Of a DNA stretch of 64,000 nucleotides, positions 34,529-45,840 are shown in pieces; within the stretch, counting starts at the first letter, position 1; the number at the start of each line of letters is the position of its first letter. The position numbers and the translations under genes are program-made. Origin of the DNA: Liolophura sinensis (Eukaryota; Mollusca; Polyplacophora; Chitonida; Chitonidae); contig NC_088304.1 of the NCBI RefSeq assembly GCF_032854445.1, positions 17,833,850 to 17,897,849 on the forward strand, given 5' to 3'. The notes beneath the pieces were generated by a model, which had not been told where the DNA came from, ran no database searches, and worked only from the letters and a program-made list of their open reading frames with translations.

Positions 34529-35643
34529 ACAAGAAAAGCTGAAATACGTTGATTATATGTCCTGTAAACGGTAGCCTCATATGCAAATTTTCAGAGCCTA
34601 TGGGGCAGGAAAGGCCATCTCTGTTCTGTATAAAAAGGAGAAGGAATAGTCCTTCTTGATGTGTTGTAGACGCCAATAAATTAAGCTTTCTCTATTGCTA
34701 TTTCCATTGGCAGTGCTTATCAAAAAACAAGTCTCAAAGTTATGACGTAAACTAATTTACAGCAGGAGTGATAGAAGGTGTATAACTTCGTTATGCACCA
34801 CTTATCACGTCTCTTGTCCGAGAAACTAGACAATACGCAAAAATAAAACACTCACGTTCAACAGCAGCGCCAGCATATAAAACACAGTATTTAGAATTTA
34901 TTTGATGAAAAATAAACTCTCCGTACAGTCTCGGAATGTCAGTGTCTAGTGTTAGGGTCTTCAAACAATGTTCAGTATTATACATCTTGCGTAATTCTAT
35001 ACTTTATTTACCTTTTAATTTATCATTTTTTATTTAACTTTTTATTTCGCAATCTAAATTCTTTTATGTCAAACAACTATGTAGCCCGTAAGAAGGTTGA
35101 ATTCTTCCTCCCTCACTGTATGTGGGGGGGCGTGGTGGCAAAAAGAGTTGCCGTTAGCATAGTCTATCGATGACCACGTGTTTTCCACTAATATGGTATG
35201 TATATCCAGACGTCAAATGTCTGAAAGTCTGTCAGTTGTAACTTGCAGACAACTTGTACATCAATATACATCTAACGATTCCACCTAATGAAGCATAATG
35301 TTTGGAAACATAACTCAGGCGTACTTTGTCTAGGAAGTCTTTAAATGGGCATTGAACTATACAGACTTTCAAAGAAAGTTGAAATCGATCAGAATTCGTC
35401 GTCTGCGTGTGTTAACCATAAAATTTCTGTTATATACTCGCCGATCTTTGTCTCCTCCATGCATGCGTGGTGTGTTTAAAAACATGACTGGCACCATTAT
35501 AAAAAGTTTGCATATATGGTATTTCAATCCTTATCGATGATGACTGTGTCTTTCGCCAGCTTTTGTAAATCGTTTTATAAGAACAGGGTTATGAAAGTTG
35601 TAGCACTTGCCACCCAATCCTTTTGATCAACTGTCAATAAAAT

Positions 35644-35917
35644 ATTTATTTGTTTATTTATTTATATATTTAAATGATGCTTTAAGCTATACTCAAGGAT
35701 ATTTCACTTATATGGCGGTGGCCAGCATTACAGTGGGAGGAAACCGGGTACGGGGGGACCATCCGCCGACTTTCGCATGTGTTTTCAGATATTCCCACGT
35801 ACGGCTGGAGAGGAAGCCAGCCTGTGCTAGATTTGAACTCACAGCGACCGCATTGGTGAGAGATCCCTGGGTCATTGTGCCGCGCTTGCACACTAACAAC
35901 CTGAGCCACGGGGGCCC
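35644..35917 (-). mobile_element. tRNA-derived SINE (common family), full length, diverged
   Basis: Reverse orientation; tail at 35644-35665, body 'tggctggagaggaagccagc', B box ggacttgaac-like (gatttgaactcac), head ending 'gagccacgggggccc'. More substitutions than the copy at 32386. Confidence 0.88.
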
Positions 35918-36128
35918 TTGTCAGCATAAGTTTAAACAAACAATCTTTCCTGTAAGTAAATATGATGCAAGTCGGAATACTAACGAGCGGGAATAGGCAA
36001 CATCTGTATGCGACATTCCCTCACCTTACACCCAGTAGTTACTGGCCCTTGTAAACCGGGTTTCAACAATTTGCTCGATCGAAAGATTAATTGACTGTAA
36101 AGCTGTAGGTTGACAGGTTCTGTAAAGT

Positions 36129-36206
36129 TTTATTTCTTTATTTGCTTAGTGCTTTACGCCGTACTCAAGGATATTTCCCCAATACGACGGCGGACAACAT
36201 TATGGT
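36129..36206 (-). mobile_element. SINE 3' fragment (common family)
   Basis: Minus-strand tail and 'ttacgccgtactcaaggata', truncated after 'acaacattatgg'. Confidence 0.75.
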
Positions 36207-36282
36207 ACACTGTGCATAGGATGAAATGTGTGGCTCTATGAAGATGTTATATACACATGTATATAAATATAGACGTACAGCA

Positions 36283-36480
36283 ACGCCAGAGCAACAACGA
36301 CATTGTGACAACAGGTAAATGGTCACCTGTAACTACTGAAATGCGGTCTCTTGTCAATTTACTTCAGTCAGGGTTTTTTGTTTCTAACTTTTCATTTCAG
36401 TAGTGAATTATACGCCCGCTTGCACCATCGCTTAAGCAGAATTAGGTAATAAAAGTGCAGTGGTGTTAATTTTATGCAGG
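36283..36480 (+). repeat. Dispersed repeat R2, most complete copy
   Basis: Runs from 'agagcaacaacgacattgtg' through 'tcaatttacttcagtcaggg' to 'cgcttaagcagaattaggt' and 'agtgcagtggtgttaa'. The last blocks recur reversed at 54425-54475. Confidence 0.55.
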
Positions 36481-39204
36481 AATACAGTATAAATAATTTT
36501 CACAGACGTGGTACTATTCAGTATAAAACACGTCAAAACAAGGTAGTTTACAGCCGACTCACAGCAAAAATTGCTTTCCATAGTCACACGTAATACAAGC
36601 CTTCATAACGCAAAGCTAGTCATTGGTCTTAATGTCAGGAAAGTGTAACTGGAATATCCTGCTTGTTTATATTTACGTATAAATCACCCACGAGTACATA
36701 TGTATGTAGATTATAATTTCCTGATTTTATGTATTTTTAATATTATTTATGTGAAATGATTTTTTTTTTTCACACAGCATGTCTTAACAGTTGAATGTTA
36801 TGTTGAGTTGTTAACAGCTGTTGCAGTGCGAGCTTATATGCTGCAAAGTTTAGAATTGTAAAGGTTAAGTAGCTTTCTAGTGGTCAATATTATAATGATA
36901 TGGAGACACATGATCCCACTAACTCAACCAAATACGAGCAGCAGTTATACGCCAGTCTGCCTTAACATGTCAAGATCACTTTGTTACTTATCAATAGTTG
37001 CAGACATTCTAACATTATAAAACACATTTGTTCTAAAGCAGAAACTGGAAACGGAAGCCGAAAAGCTGTATATACTTTTAGTTTTCTTTGTAATGATATA
37101 GATGCCTGCTTGGGGTGGTACGTAAGTAATTTCAGTAGACTTCACGGGTGCTTTGAGGGATGGATGAAAATAAGCGACAACTTGAAAGAGGCTGACTATG
37201 GCGAGAAAATTGTGGCAAAACGCTGTGGCTTTCCACCTTTGTCCTGGACAAGGGTCTATCAGATACGAACAAACGTTTAATGTTGACACTCAGCATTCTG
37301 TGACTGGTAAGCAGTGTGCCTACTTTGCCCAGTCTGTGGGAAACCAGCCATAAAAAAAGTGTTGACATGGGTTGGCCTTGAACCTCTAACTTCCTGTCCC
37401 ATTAGCTTGGATGGGTACAAAGCAACGTGCAGAGGCTGTCTTTCTCAGCTTCACCACTACCTGAGCCTCTCGCCAAGAATGTAAAACTTTCATCAATAAA
37501 TGTTCATACCAAACTGGCCTGCTTACAGCGAAGATATTATATTTGTCCCGAAAAAAAAAATGGTAATGATTTCACCTGGAAAGGCCATGCAATGTGGCTG
37601 TTTTATTGTCACTTAACCACATTAAAGTCTAAACGGAAAATAAGGTTACAGTTGTTGACGTGTGATTGAATGTATGCTTATGATGTCTAGATCTGTTAAA
37701 ATACGGCTTTGACCGCCCCCCCCCCCCCCCCGCCCCCCCTCCTCTCCATACACACTACCATCGATCTGCAGTTAGGCAGAGTTTAATCTCTATGAACCCC
37801 CAGGGCGATTCCCATTATGCAGCTCTACTGGCTGTCTAATATATGTCTGAATACTTCAACCCGTCAACATCTGTTCTAAAGCTATCAGAAATGTACATGC
37901 AGATCACAATGGCCCGTTCTCTCATTAGGCCCATTCACAAACAACATGGCAGGTCCGACTGCTGTGCTTTGGTGGCCCTGTAATTGGTAATACTGGATAA
38001 ATGTCTTTAAAACCATCAGGTACGAATCAATATTTCTCCTGCAGTTGCGTAAACCAGAGCGCTTCGGACTGACGAATGTGTTCAGTTATATTTCTTTTTT
38101 TTCCTATCAAATAAATACTTCCACCTGTTATCCTAGAGAAACTCATATTTGCTTTTTTGATGTTCAAATATCTGTTAACGATCTCTAGCACACTCTTTGA
38201 CATTGAGCTCAAAGATCGGTCGTGTTTCTAGTTTCATTCCTCAAGAGATCTTTTCTGCTATATCGAATTTTATTTAGAATTGAATCGAATAAAAATAACC
38301 ATGATGGAAGGCGTGGGGTAATGTAAATCCACTGAAAAGGATCCGGCACAGTTTACACGACCACAGTTGTGTCTTTTTTTACTATGCGGTTTCACGCAGA
38401 ACTCATATTGCTAATAAGAAAGCCGTTATATTGTGGCGACAACATGAAGAATATAAATTACAAGTCCGCAGGTGCTGCCCTTCAAAATCGCAAATAAAAT
38501 TCCTAAAAATTATAATGCGAATGTAAATATAACTTTCAAATTTTAAAATAATTTCAATACTACAAGTAGTGCGAGTGTGATAATTACTAAAAACATTTAT
38601 TTGAGCCATCAGTGGTAAATATCTCTTGAAATTTTTAGCACCATAGGTGAAATAATCTTAAATCAGCTAACCAGGGGAAGTCATAGTATGTTGGTTTGCT
38701 TGACTGTGGCTTACTTCACTTCAGCAATATTTCGGTGAATCAATACCTCTTCTCATAAGAGTACAACTATATGCAGAAACTATTAAGGAGTAATCTTCAC
38801 CTGAACCGATATTCTCATTCACTAAACGGTATTTTGATGATCTGCCGGCTTTAAACAATGGGTATATAGCAAAGGCTGTGAAAGATATTTACCCACCTTC
38901 GTTGGATTTAAAGGAAACCAACGATTCTCCAGAGGGTACATCTTATTTGCACCTATATTTGTACACAGACCAAACGGTTTCCTCTCTCCCAGGCTTGACT
39001 GGAAGAGAGATAGTTAGAGATAGATAGAGAGATTGTAAATTATCCTTACTTGGACAGCGATGTACAGAAGGGTCCTGCATATGGCGTTTACATATCTCGC
39101 GTTGTGGCATTTATTACATTCTGCGGGCTGTGTGACGAGTTCAGTCAACGTCACAAATTATTAGTGCAAAAACTGTGTCAAAGTTATTCCATCAAACGCC
39201 TTTA
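36481..39204. other. Intron sequence; no gene recognised
   Basis: Short frames only. A run of 15 C at about 37716-37731 is followed by further C-runs; such tracts are prone to assembly error. Confidence 0.5.
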
Positions 39205-39350
39205 CTCAATGTTTCTTCTGTTTCACAATGAGTATAATTCTTTTGTAAGTAAACATGGACAGAACGCCAAGAGTCTCTATCGCTCTGCTTCATGATTGTG
39301 TCTAATTCCGCTTAACCCCGGGCAAGGGGCAGTATATCCATTGTGTTGAA
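39205..39350 (+). repeat. Dispersed repeat R1, 5' part
   Basis: 'cacaatgagtataattcttt' through 'tgtgtctaattccgcttaac' and 'ggcagtatatccattgtgtt', close to 13640-13770. Confidence 0.65.
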
Positions 39351-39838
39351 TTCTATTACCCTTCGATTCCTTTTTATTACATACAATGCACTGCTTGGCT
39401 CTGTGCCAAGTGCACATTATCTGGGTCGTTAGATACCTTCTCCCCCCCCCCCCCCCCCACCATCATCACGAGACAGAAGCGTTTGACTTCTGGACGGGTC
39501 TATTGTAGTTCTATGGGTGGATAGAAGTTGTCGTTTACATTGAATAAAGCAGACGACAAATATAAATAAAGAAACAAAATGACGATTTTTTTCTGTCGGA
39601 GCGAACGTTTATTTTAAAGGAGAAAAGTATCAGGTTACAGATAATTTAAAGCTCAATGGGACGTTTGAATGCTACACAATAAGAGATAATAAGGGTTTTA
39701 CGAAAATTGTTTTTTTTTACATACTGACCTGATCATTCTTCCTGCGAGTCTTTCTTTCAGCGGCCTCTCCTAAACGTCCCAGTTTAGCACAAATCATGGT
39801 ATGGCAATCAACCAATGGGTCACAAAACGGTCGGATCC

Positions 39839-40290
39839 ATGATGTCTGATATTTCCCGCGATGCAAACCTTAGCCGCCGGAACACGAATCACTGCGTCCG
39901 GGCTATGACAGTCACAGTTCTTGCTGATGCCGGGGTTTCTGTGATGGACGTCATGTCTGTGACAGGAAAACCGCAGTGAATCTAGTGAACGGAGTTATGT
40001 CACCAAACCGTCCGTTTAAAAACGCCATATCCTGCATGCTTCAAGTGTGTTATCAGAAAATGCTCAAAGTGAAAAAGCCGTTGAAAATACTCCCATGTCA
40101 GTCACGCCACTCCCAGTGCAAATGCCCGGTACTGTCGACTGTAATATTACACGTAACAGTAGCAATACCATCCAAATGGCAAAACCCCAGTTTTCAGTCA
40201 CGCCTCAATGTTTTGGAGGGTTGTTCAACAATGCAACAATAAATAACAGCACAGTTCACATCAACTTCACATCTTCGGGATACTGGACTG
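39839..40290 (+). pseudogene. Crypton-type tyrosine recombinase, C-terminal relic
   Basis: From the ATG at 39839 the frame reads SRRNTNHCVRAMTVTVLADA and continues GVSVMDVMSVTGK before stopping. NHCVR matches the H-x-x-R box of tyrosine recombinases, and the spacing to the VTG block fits the next conserved box. From about 39975 a second frame gives SESSERSYVTKPSV, where Y would be the nucleophile; the third piece (40047 on) is a low-complexity tail ending GGLFNNATINNSTVHINF, typical of eukaryotic Crypton-like proteins. Two frame or stop breaks make it a relic. The N-terminal part with the first catalytic arginine is not found upstream. Long runs of C (39440-39457) lie 0.4 kb before it. Confidence 0.7.
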
Positions 40291-40638
40291 GCTGCAGATC
40301 GTCCTTTTCAACTCCCAATCCTTGTTGGATGTTCATCCGTGTTAAACTGTTGTTTTTTTCCCACAATGTTCAGTCCGTTTACTCATGTTTTCTCTCAGCA
40401 AACGATATTGTCTGACTGCCGCCAATATATTGCCGTTGACCCCGATCTTCAAATTTGGTACATTATGTGACCTTTATGCATGAGTGTAACGCGTATATTT
40501 TACGTAACAATTCTGGTACGCCGCACTGAGTGAAACGTGCACGTGGCTGGTTTAATGTATATATAACTTTGTACGGATTGCGTCATTACAAATTTAAATT
40601 GTGATAGCCATCCATTGTATTTCACAATACTATAAACG

Positions 40639-40931
40639 CAAATCATATTTACGGGGCCTCCGTTGCTCAGTTGGTTAGCGCGCTAGCGCAGTGTAAATGA
40701 CCTGGGAGTCTCTCACCAATGCGGTCGCTGTGAGTTCAAGTCAAGCTCATGCTGGCTTCCTCCGGCCGTATGTGGGAAGGTCTGACAGCAACCTGCGGGT
40801 GGTTGTGGGTTTCCCCCGGGCTGTGCCCGGTTTCCACCCTCCATAATGCTGGCCACGGTCGTATAAGTGAAATATTCTTGAGTACGGCGCAAAACACCAA
40901 TCAAATAAATAAAATAAACAAATCATATTTA
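40639..40931 (+). mobile_element. Full-length SINE with perfect 13-bp target site duplication
   Basis: Element at 40652-40918 on the plus strand. Flanks 40639-40651 and 40919-40931 are identical (caaatcatattta). A box, B box and (aaat)n tail all present. Confidence 0.95.
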
Positions 40932-41589
40932 TCCTCATTATACCTTGATAAATTATAATATATTTATTGGCTTACTTATAATAAGCATAAACACATATCT
41001 ATGATGACGTTATTGTTTTGTTATTTATCAACATATGTTGAGAAATTAACAATGAATTGAAAATGTGAATTGAAGTGTTCCATTATTTCAACATTCGTTA
41101 CCCAGTGTTCATGAATTTGATACAGAATACAACACCACCGCAAAGCATTTACATAAGCAAACCAAATAAAATTCAGTATAAAACTATTGTTAACCTAATT
41201 TTGTGTGTTTCAATTTTTTTTTTTTTTTCGTATGTAATTCAAACTTTAATCACGTTTAAACAGTTAAACTCCTCACTTTTGTTGTCGTTTTGCTGATGCC
41301 AGAGGTTTCCAGCTCCTTTAGGTATGTCAGACAGAGTTTGATAAAACTTTTGACCTGCCTGAACTCTCGCTGCCAGCAACGAGCGACCTCCCCGGCTCAC
41401 TGACAGTGTGGTCGCTGTTTGACATTGTGCCTGTCTCACCGAAGCCTACCCTGATAACAGCGTCTTAGCTGAAAGCCGGACAATATGAAAGCAACCCTGC
41501 AGATGTTTTATTTTATAGTGCTCTATTCTATAGTCGGAATGTCGTTTTTGTTATAATTACGAAAACATTTTGCTGCTACCAAGGTAATA

Positions 41590-41742
41590 GAATAGAAACA
41601 ATGTTCGCGTCAGGGTAGTCTAAAGGTAGTTTTACATCAAATCGATGATCGAAGCCTGAGACCTAAATTTTCTAAACTCTTCCACATCGATTTGATGTAA
41701 AACTACCGTTAGACTACCCTGACGCGAATATTATTTCTTAAT
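41590..41742. repeat. Long inverted repeat (fold-back/MITE-like)
   Basis: Arms 41606-41647 and 41685-41726 are 42 bp with one mismatch ('cgcgtcagggtagtctaa' at the outer end), loop 37 nt. The similarity extends outward with a few mismatches to about 41590 and 41742. No coding sequence inside. Confidence 0.93.
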
Positions 41743-41744
41743 TA

Positions 41745-41995
41745 GTTCACCTCGATGGATATATGGACAGTTACAATCAAAGCGCATCTAAGATACATAT
41801 TTTCTTATCGAGAACTGATATTTTAGCATGTTACACGAGTTGAAAACTGGTTTCACTCAGACCCGTAGGACACACCTTACGTCTTTCCAATATCATCAAA
41901 GGTTGACTGTTTCTCTTTGCATAATTTCGTGCTATTTTCGTATTTTTTTTAATACTTTTTTAGTTTTTTTGTGTTTTACGTCGTTTTAGGAATTG
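41745..41995 (+). repeat. Dispersed repeat R1, 3' part
   Basis: 'cagttacaatcaaagcgca', 'gtttctctttgcataatttc' and 'tttacgtcgttttaggaatt' follow the order seen at 13790-14015 and 19440-19490. It begins directly after the inverted repeat. Confidence 0.6.
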
Positions 41996-42567
41996 GCCTT
42001 ATTGGTTGACAACTGGCCGTATCTCCTTGTAACAAGACCGGCCTCTATAAAATTAAATTTGTGGTGTTGCCTCACTAGGACACCAGCTCAAGACCACCTG
42101 ACACTACACCTAAACGCAGTCACACCATGGGGAAATCGGGCCGACCATTACTTGGTCCTAATACTGAGCACCAGGCGAGGTAGTACTAAGGTTATCGATT
42201 TTAATATCCACGGTATGAACAATAAGAGATTGATCCCCGGATTTAACGCTTACGACTTATCAAATACTTGTTTGCTTTGTCTAAATTGTATGACTCGTTG
42301 AAGTGTCATGTTTGGAGTCCTCGCTGGTATATGCTTTAGTGATATAGTAGTAATGGCGACAGGGAAACTTTCTGTGTACATGAGGGATCACATTCGTTAT
42401 GGAGCCGAAATAATGAAAGAAACTAACCCGGGCACGGTGGAAAAATCAGTCTGTCAATATTTATACATGTTTTGATCGTCGTTTATCGCCAATATCATAT
42501 TAACATTATATCAACAAATACCTCATTTTCATTTTTGTTTTGCTTGAGAGGAAAGCTTTGCTACCGT

Positions 42568-42652
42568 GAGTTGTATGCAAAAGTTACCTCGAGTTGTATG
42601 CAAAAGTTACCACGAGCTGTATGCAAAAGATACCATGAGTTGTATGCAAAGA
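42568..42652 (+). repeat. 23-bp tandem array, about 3.7 units
   Basis: Units at 42568, 42591, 42614 and 42637 with core 'gttgtatgcaaaagttacc'. Confidence 0.93.
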
Positions 42653-43056
42653 ATTGTCATGTAAACCCGCATAATCCTCACAAACATTTGGCAACAGATG
42701 TAAAGATCGTGCGGATAAACAAATCAGAGATAAATCGTCGGCATAGATTAAGTACTTCATAAATAATCCAGTAATGTTGCAACCAACCTTGACGCTAGTT
42801 AGTTTGATATCTCGATATCTGGAAGCGATCGATAGCCCACATTACTGTGTTATTTATGTCGCCTCGAGTTTGAGTGAGATGTCCGAACAATGGTTTACTT
42901 AGTTATGTCCCTTTAATGGAATATTACTCTTTATGTTCTCATAAGCCCTTGAGGGCAAAATGTCTGCAAACCGATATGGTTATTTTCAGTGAACTCGATA
43001 CACGTCTGGTACCCTCAGACTTTGTAAGGGACAAACAATATTTATCAAGAGGACAG

Positions 43057-43255
43057 ATTTATTTACTTATTTATTTCATTGTTGTTTCACGCCGTGCTCA
43101 AGAATATTTCACTTATACGACGGCGGCCAGAGTTATGGTGGGAGGAAACCAGGCAGAGCCCTGGTAAAACTATTTAGCTATCCGCAGATGACGTACGGCC
43201 GAAGAGGAAGTCAGCATGACCTGGACTGAAACTCACAGCGACCGCATTGGTTCAA
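43057..43255 (-). mobile_element. tRNA-derived SINE (common family), head truncated
   Basis: Tail at 43057-43075 and body to 'cacagcgaccgcattggtt'; the tRNA A-box part is missing. Confidence 0.85.
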
Positions 43256-44569
43256 GGGCACAGAACGGAAGGAGGGATGACGAAAGGCTTTTTTGTGCTC
43301 TCTAGGGGATCAAGACATAATTTTCAGATTTTTTTTATATAGGACCACATAATAATAATAATTATTATTACTATAGGAAATTTGAATTCTTCTGTTGATG
43401 TGGGGTTTTCAAGCACGCAGTTTGCTGTAGAACAGTTGCTGTTCAACACCCAGTTGTACTCCTTGAAAACCAAACCATGCTTTGTAAGAATTATGCCCAA
43501 AGATATATAATAGGATCATAGTATAGCTTGGTAACAAACTCGGCTTTGCACTGGTCGTTGTGTCCTTATTCACACTGCTCGGTCAATATAAAAGAGAAAT
43601 TGATTTCTGCTTATACCAGAGTGTACCTCAAGCTGTTGGAAACTTCATTGCACTTCACTAGGGTCAAACCTGTGTAGTTTTTTGTTTGTTCATTTCTGCC
43701 TTTGTGATGCCCATGGTGAAGTAATAATAGAGTATTAAGAGAGATTAATTTCCAATTTGGGTTTTACCTGAGTCGCTCCAGCGTGAGAAGCGGTATCGCT
43801 TCATAAATCTGGTTTCGCAACCACAGCTGCGGATTTACCTCATGGTGATATCAAGGCATTTAGTGAGACGCTGCCTTGTAGGCCATCTGGAGGAAACAGG
43901 TCTATATAATTTACATAAGTGAAGAATACGTGAGAGTGCGCATAACCGGGATTACCTCAAAGCCCTGATGTTAACGCAGAAAACACTGCAACCCTCGGCC
44001 GCCAGTCACACACAATTCAGGCAAATTTCGTGTATTTTATGTGATTCTGAGACAGATCAAATTCTCTTTGATGTCATGCCATAGGCGTAAATCAGCATGT
44101 ACAATTGTTTGTCAGTCGTACGACTCGTTTTGCGCATACACACAGGTGAACTCTCGAAACTGCTATAGCCTATTTCTCTCAGCCAGTCACCGATATTCAG
44201 CTGTTTGTAAAATCAGCCACACTGGCCACCAAACTTGCCTTTCCTTAGTGACGCGTAACAACTCGAGCTCTACATATTGATATATTGTACGTCTATATTA
44301 ATGGAAGGAAAATGCAGTAAGAAAACTTGTTCTAATTTGTAAACTCCATTGGTCTGGTTTCAACACCAAGAACTCATTGCCAGGGGTGACATCATAATTG
44401 TTCAGAAACAAGTGGCATCCTGGACAATGGGCTTGGAGTGTAATTTGTTTTACAATGGCTGCAACAAAAGGCGGTTAGAACAAACTGCACGCAGTGAGAC
44501 AATGTTACTACTGTTTCAGTTGTTACGACCCAAACTGTCTGTATTATAAAGAGATGGCTTGTTCGAAAT
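43256..44569. other. Intron sequence; no gene recognised
   Basis: A palindromic 'ataataataattattatta' lies near 43349-43370. Otherwise nothing recognised. Confidence 0.5.
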
Positions 44570-45320
44570 ACACGACAGTTTCGCCGCACAAAAAAGTAAC
44601 CAAAACCAGCAGATTTTATTTCACAACAATTTATTAGGTTTAACAAGAACAGATAACAAGACTTTTACAAATACTAAAGTACTTAAGTTTAACAAGAAAG
44701 GATAGCAGTATCTATACAAATACTAAAGTACTTACATGTACAACGGTGTTAAGTCCAAACGGACGCATACATTCCACAATGCTTAAAAATGCAAAGAGGC
44801 AATATTCACAAGAGGGAAAATCCACAGTATAACTGAGTGTATGACGAAATACCACACAAAATTCCACAGACAGGGTCCATGTACTAATAAGTATTGTGTA
44901 CACAAGAGCACAGTTTAAATATACAAGTTCAGACTGAACAAGTGCTCGGTGGAGATAGGATATAACAAAGCCAGAGGCTATAAAGACACCAAAATTCAGC
45001 ACAAAAGGCCTACTCACAGCGAAAGCATCCAAACTCTCAATATTTCTCCTTTCTCCTCCTTTGACCTGCTTTCATAGGTCTTATATAGACTGGTGGAATT
45101 GTCTAGAATAAGAAAATTCCTGAACACTTGTTGTAAACAAACATGCACCGAACTGCGCGTATTCTGGAACATTCTAAGGTAGAGGCAGACAGCAGGCCCT
45201 GAACTCAGCATATGTAAACAGTGGCAAGCTAAATTTAGAAGCTGACGGAAGTTGTTCACATAACACAGTAAATAGACTACACTGGTTACATTTTTACAAC
45301 AAAACTTCTTCACATGCCAC
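44570..45320 (-). mobile_element. Possible solo LTR or promoter-bearing retroelement end
   Basis: Read on the minus strand, the segment begins tgtgaagaag near 45313, has 'tctatataagacctatgaa' (TATA-like) near 45090 and two polyadenylation-like words (aataaa and aaataaaa) near 44634 and 44618, and contains a 50-bp direct duplication (44637-44735). This order (TATA then poly-A signal within about 500 bp) suits an LTR. I could not find matching target site duplications or an internal retroelement, so the call is tentative. Confidence 0.3.
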
Positions 45321-45840
45321 TATAAAACCATACTGCTGTGAGGTGATATACTACAAGAGATAAAAAAATCATTTGTGAAGGTTATATTATACTAAAACGT
45401 GCGAAAAGTGTCAAAAGCAGAGTTTAAATTAAGTCGATAGCAGTTTAGGTAACTGGTGTCGCCTTTCGCCAAAACATATTGAACTCTGCCCAATAGCCAG
45501 CATACCACTGGTTTCTGAATAATTGTGACGTCACCCGAGACAATGACTGCTTGGTGTTGAAACATGGCTTATGGAGTCTAACACTATACATTAGAAAAAG
45601 TGTTCTAACTCCATTTTCTTTACAAGAATATGGACTTTCAACACATCGACATGTTCAGCTTGTGTTGTCACTGACTAAAGGCAATTTTGGTCGCGAGAAT
45701 GATTGATTTTACCCACAGCTGGAAATAGGCGACTTTCTAAAAGAATTAGACTATAACTGGCTCTGTCTTACCAGCAGTGTATTGCGACAATCGGGTTAGT
45801 ATGTATCAGCTAATCCGTGGATATCTTTTTCTCTTTTCAG

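Larger units (their letters stand above)
24106..45840 (+). other. 21.7-kb intron of the potassium channel gene
   Basis: Bounded by AAG/GTATGT at 24106 and a pyrimidine-rich acceptor (ctttttctcttttcag) ending 45840. Both exons end in phase 0 and the joined protein is continuous through S1. The intron holds no gene that I recognise, but a 69-bp minisatellite, many SINEs, R1/R2 copies, a Crypton relic, an inverted repeat and a possible LTR. Other small exons inside cannot be excluded. Confidence 0.9.
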
